Shown piece after piece: positions 22,293 through 24,651 of a stretch of DNA of 24,651 bases. Position 1 is the first letter of the stretch. Every line of letters starts with the position of its first letter. The stretch covers positions 1-24,651 of the forward strand of contig CAKTIN010000023.1 of the NCBI GenBank assembly GCA_934565775.1. The letters run 5' to 3'. A model generated the notes under the pieces. The model did no database searches. It had not been told where the DNA came from and was given only the letters and a program-made list of their open reading frames with translations. Origin of the DNA: an uncultured Oscillospiraceae bacterium. Lineage in GTDB: Bacteria; Bacillota; Clostridia; Oscillospirales; Oscillospiraceae. The translations under genes were made by a program, and so were the position numbers.

Positions 22293-23666
22293 TTAAGAAT
22301 CCTGCTTCAGCAGGGCCTCCCCTGCCTTATAAATGTCCCCCGCGCCTACGGTCAGAAGCACGTCCCCGGGGCGGGCATTGTCCCGCAGCCAGGCCGTAAC
22401 CTCCGGCAGAGTCTCCAGGTACACGGCCCCCGGGATCTCCGCAGCCAGGTCCTTAGAGGAGATCCCCACGGTATTCCGCTCCCGGGCCGCGTAAATCTCC
22501 GTCAGGACCACCTGATCCGCCAGCTTCAGCGCATTGACAAAGTCCCAGAACAGGGCTTTCGTCCGGGAATAAGTGTGAGGCTGGAAGGCCAGGACCATCC
22601 GCTCAAAGCCCATCTGCCGCACGGCGGCAATGGTCGCGCGCAGCTCGCCGGGATGATGGGCATAGTCGTCATAGAGCTTCGCCCCATGATACTCCCCCTT
22701 ATACTCCAGGCGGCGGCCCGCACCGTGGAAGGTCGCAAGCCCCCGGGTCACGGCTTCGCCGGGGATGCCCAGCCTCCAGGCCGCAGCGGCAGCCGCAATG
22801 GCGTTGAGGGCGTTGTGCTTTCCGTAAACCTCCAGATGGATGTGGCAGTACGGCGCACCGTCGGCAAGGACGTCAAAGTCCCGCCAGTCCGGGGAGTAGT
22901 TTGCCCCATGGACCCGGTTGCCCTCGGACATTCCGAAGGTCAGCAGCTTCAGCCCCGCCAGGGCCTCCATGGTATTTTTATCATCTCCATTGGCGAGCAC
23001 GCTGCCCGTCTCCGGCACCAGCTCCGCAAATTTGCGGAAGGACTTCTGAATATCTGCCAGATCCTTGAAATAGTCCAGGTGGTCCGCCTCAATATTCAGA
23101 ACAATGGCCATTGTGGGGAAGAAATTCAGGAAGGAATCGCAGTATTCGCAGCTCTCCAGGACAATGGTGTCGCTTTTGCCCACCCGGTGCCCGGCGTGGA
23201 GCATGGGCAGGTAGCCGCCGATCATCACCGTGGGGTCCCACCCCGCCTCCATGAGCACATGGGTCACCATGCAGGAGGTCGTGGTCTTGCCATGGGTCCC
23301 AGAAATGCAAATTGCATTGCGATAGGCCTGCATGATCACGCCCCAGGCCTGGGCCCGCTCAAAGACCGGGATCCCCGCCGCCCGGGCGGCTGCAATTTCG
23401 GGGTTGTCATTGTGCACGGCGGCGGTCCGGATCAGGCAGGCCGCGCCCTTGATATTCTCCGCGCGGTGGCCGATGGCGACCTGAATCCCATGGGCCTTGA
23501 GCTCATCCGTCGAGACGGAGGAATTCATATCCGACCCGGAGACCTGAAGGCCCATTCCCTGAAGCACCAGGCCAAGGGGCCGCATGGAAACGCCGCCGAT
23601 GCCCACCAGGTGGACCCGCTGACCGGGCTGCAAATAAGAACGAATGGAGAGATTGCCAGATGCCAT
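22293..23666 (-). CDS. murC: UDP-N-acetylmuramate--L-alanine ligase
   Basis: A 457-aa cytoplasmic Mur ligase that adds L-alanine to UDP-MurNAc, the first amino-acid step of peptidoglycan synthesis. Marks: N-terminal UDP-binding VHLVGIGGVSM (GIGG 22-25), GSDMN, the P-loop GTHGKTTT (123-130), LNIEADHLDYF, the HNALNAIAA block, DDYAHHPGE and QPHTYSRT. Length and order are normal. The frame extends to a TTG at 23681, but that codon lies in the ribosome-binding region; ATG 23666 with GGGAG 8 nt upstream is the start. It is followed at 14 nt by the MFS gene. murC here is not in a dcw cluster, as is common in clostridia. Confidence 0.96.
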   Translation of the reverse strand: MASGNLSIRSYLQPGQRVHLVGIGGVSMRPLGLVLQGMGLQVSGSDMNSSVSTDELKAHGIQVAIGHRAENIKGAACLIRTAAVHNDNPEIAAARAAGIPVFERAQAWGVIMQAYRNAICISGTHGKTTTSCMVTHVLMEAGWDPTVMIGGYLPMLHAGHRVGKSDTIVLESCEYCDSFLNFFPTMAIVLNIEADHLDYFKDLADIQKSFRKFAELVPETGSVLANGDDKNTMEALAGLKLLTFGMSEGNRVHGANYSPDWRDFDVLADGAPYCHIHLEVYGKHNALNAIAAAAAAWRLGIPGEAVTRGLATFHGAGRRLEYKGEYHGAKLYDDYAHHPGELRATIAAVRQMGFERMVLAFQPHTYSRTKALFWDFVNALKLADQVVLTEIYAARERNTVGISSKDLAAEIPGAVYLETLPEVTAWLRDNARPGDVLLTVGAGDIYKAGEALLKQDS

Positions 23667-23708
23667 ATGTAAAACTCCCAACTTAGAATATAAGATTCAC
23701 AAATAGTA

Positions 23709-23737
23709 ATTATACCGCAGCTTTACGGATTTTACAA
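23709..23737 (-). promoter_or_regulatory. SigA-type promoter of murC
   Basis: Minus strand: -35 TTGTAA (23732-23737), 17-bp spacer, -10 TATAAT (23709-23714). Confidence 0.82.
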
Positions 23738-23748
23738 GGGGGTCTGCC

Positions 23749-24111
23749 CTACCAGAAGCGCCGCCCGGCCTGGCGAATCTGCCAGCCGTACAGGGCCATC
23801 GCTCCCAGAATCAGGCAAAAGCTCCCGGTCTCCAGCCAATCCAGATCCGGCAGCACAAACTGGCTCACGGCGGACAGGGCCGCCCCCGCCAGGCACAGAA
23901 GCCCAAAGGCCAGCACCCGGGGCCGGATATAGCGCAGGAAGCCCTTTCCATCCAGGCAATCCTCCGGGCTCAGGCCCACCGGGTATAAAAACAGATTCGG
24001 CTTCAGCTCCGACCACCGCCGGGTGGACAGCGCCGTAAAGATTCCGAACACGCCGCAGCACGTCAGCGCGCCCAAAATGATCAGATCCAAGCAAAGGAAA
24101 ACCCACTTCAA
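23749..24111 (-). CDS. Small membrane protein of unknown function
   Basis: A 120-aa protein with three probable membrane helices (about 5-27, 66-86, 92-111) and a short soluble loop between the first two ([27 protein letters not shown]). I do not recognise the family. The start is TTG at 24111 with GGAGG 5 nt upstream; a competing frame, 23732-24106, has no ribosome-binding site and no membrane pattern. It has its own extended -10 promoter, back-to-back with that of prfC. No terminator separates it from murC, so read-through is likely. Confidence 0.72.
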   Translation of the reverse strand: MKWVFLCLDLIILGALTCCGVFGIFTALSTRRWSELKPNLFLYPVGLSPEDCLDGKGFLRYIRPRVLAFGLLCLAGAALSAVSQFVLPDLDWLETGSFCLILGAMALYGWQIRQAGRRFW

Positions 24112-24146
24112 AGCAGCCTCCGCTCCTTCCCAGGCATTTTCAGTTT

Positions 24147-24175
24147 ATTGTAGCATAAATTCCCGGAATTTGCAA
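24147..24175 (-). promoter_or_regulatory. Extended -10 promoter of the small membrane protein gene
   Basis: Minus strand: -35 TTGCAA (24170-24175), 17-bp spacer, TGC then TACAAT (24147-24152). Its -35 is only 8 bp from the -35 of the divergent prfC promoter. Confidence 0.72.
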
Positions 24176-24183
24176 GAAGCTAC

Positions 24184-24212
24184 TTGTAAACCCGAGAAAT
24201 ATATGTTAGAAT
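24184..24212 (+). promoter_or_regulatory. SigA-type promoter of the prfC leader
   Basis: -35 TTGTAA (24184-24189), 17-bp spacer, -10 TAGAAT (24207-24212). Expected start near 24219, giving a leader of about 130 nt before prfC, long enough to hold the upstream ORF. Confidence 0.75.
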
Positions 24213-24257
24213 ATTTAAGTTTGACACCCATCGTTTCAATCACTCGGAGGAAGTCCC

Positions 24258-24302
24258 ATGATTTTGCACTTCTGTTTCCCCGGCGCGGTCTGTCCGCCCT
24301 AG
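24258..24302 (+). CDS. Putative 14-aa leader peptide upstream of prfC, ending Pro-Pro-stop
   Basis: ATG 24258 to TAG 24300-24302, peptide [20 protein letters not shown] (24246-24251) lies 6 nt before the ATG, as good a ribosome-binding site as that of any full gene here. The C-terminal CPP followed by a stop codon is a context known to slow peptide release. The ORF lies within the prfC transcript and ends 47 nt before the prfC ATG. No homologue is known to me; coding is inferred only from the ribosome-binding site and position. Confidence 0.5.
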   Translation: MILHFCFPGAVCPP

Positions 24303-24307
24303 GTCCG

Positions 24308-24337
24308 TCCGTTTTTCCTTGTATCGATCAAAACGGA
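24308..24337 (+). promoter_or_regulatory. Stem that can mask the prfC Shine-Dalgarno
   Basis: TCCGTTTT (24308-24315) is the exact reverse complement of AAAACGGA (24330-24337), with a 14-nt loop. The last three bases of the right arm, GGA, are the first part of the prfC ribosome-binding site GGAGGT (24335-24340). The left arm starts 6 nt after the leader-peptide stop. Confidence 0.5.
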
Positions 24338-24349
24338 GGTATATTTGTT

Positions 24350-24651
<302 letters not shown>

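Overview
The window is GC-rich chromosomal DNA from a spore-forming, anaerobic-type Firmicute. Protein style (DUF6472, an AbrB protein with a Cys4 tail, SpmA/SpmB, an IleRS with an HKSLGN signature) and SigA-type promoters with extended -10 elements point to the Clostridia, most likely the Oscillospiraceae/Ruminococcaceae. I see no mobile element, prophage, CRISPR array, tRNA or rRNA. It reads as ordinary core chromosome made of short operons, mostly separated by stem-loop terminators.

Layout. (1) 1-1542: 3' half of ileS and two stacked terminator hairpins. (2) 1544-3921: a membrane-anchored CapA-like protein and a membrane-anchored GH25 lysozyme, expressed divergently. (3) 3920-6585: pgsA (phospholipid synthesis) and argS, each with its own promoter, separated by a 256-bp stretch with no gene. 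(4) 6662-8250: the spore-maturation pair spmA-spmB (overlapping) and a divergent AbrB-type regulator. (5) 8340-10405: pseudouridine catabolism operon psuK-psuG. (6) 10445-11885: a tetrahydrofolate riboswitch with its own terminator, controlling a folate ECF transporter S-component (FolT) that carries an unusual extra C-terminal domain. (7) 11881-14498, minus strand: a tight four-gene unit of a 57-aa DUF6472 protein, a FliB-like Cys-rich protein, a DUF3343 Se/S-carrier-like protein and a class V cysteine desulfurase. (8) 14651-16156: a membrane-anchored phosphodiester glycosidase. (9) 16155-18482, minus: pepD and an amidohydrolase. (10) 18509-21062: a DUF4430 lipoprotein, an unrecognised five-helix membrane protein and an O6-alkylguanine-DNA alkyltransferase. 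(11) 21082-24175, minus: an MFS transporter, murC and a small membrane protein. (12) 24184-end: the leader and 5' end of prfC (release factor 3).

The most interesting candidate is the prfC leader. A 14-codon upstream ORF with a good ribosome-binding site ends in Pro-Pro-stop, a context known for slow termination. Six nucleotides past its stop codon begins the left arm of an 8-bp stem whose right arm covers part of the prfC Shine-Dalgarno. A ribosome stalled at that stop would sit on the left arm and free the prfC start. This suggests that RF3 senses its own activity; it is inference and needs comparative evidence. Second-tier items are the FolT fusion and riboswitch platform, a hairpin that contains the Shine-Dalgarno of the DUF3343 gene, and the Se/S-type operon.

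Where upstream in-frame extensions existed, starts were chosen by Shine-Dalgarno spacing and promoter position. Functions rest on recognised motifs; no database search was run.
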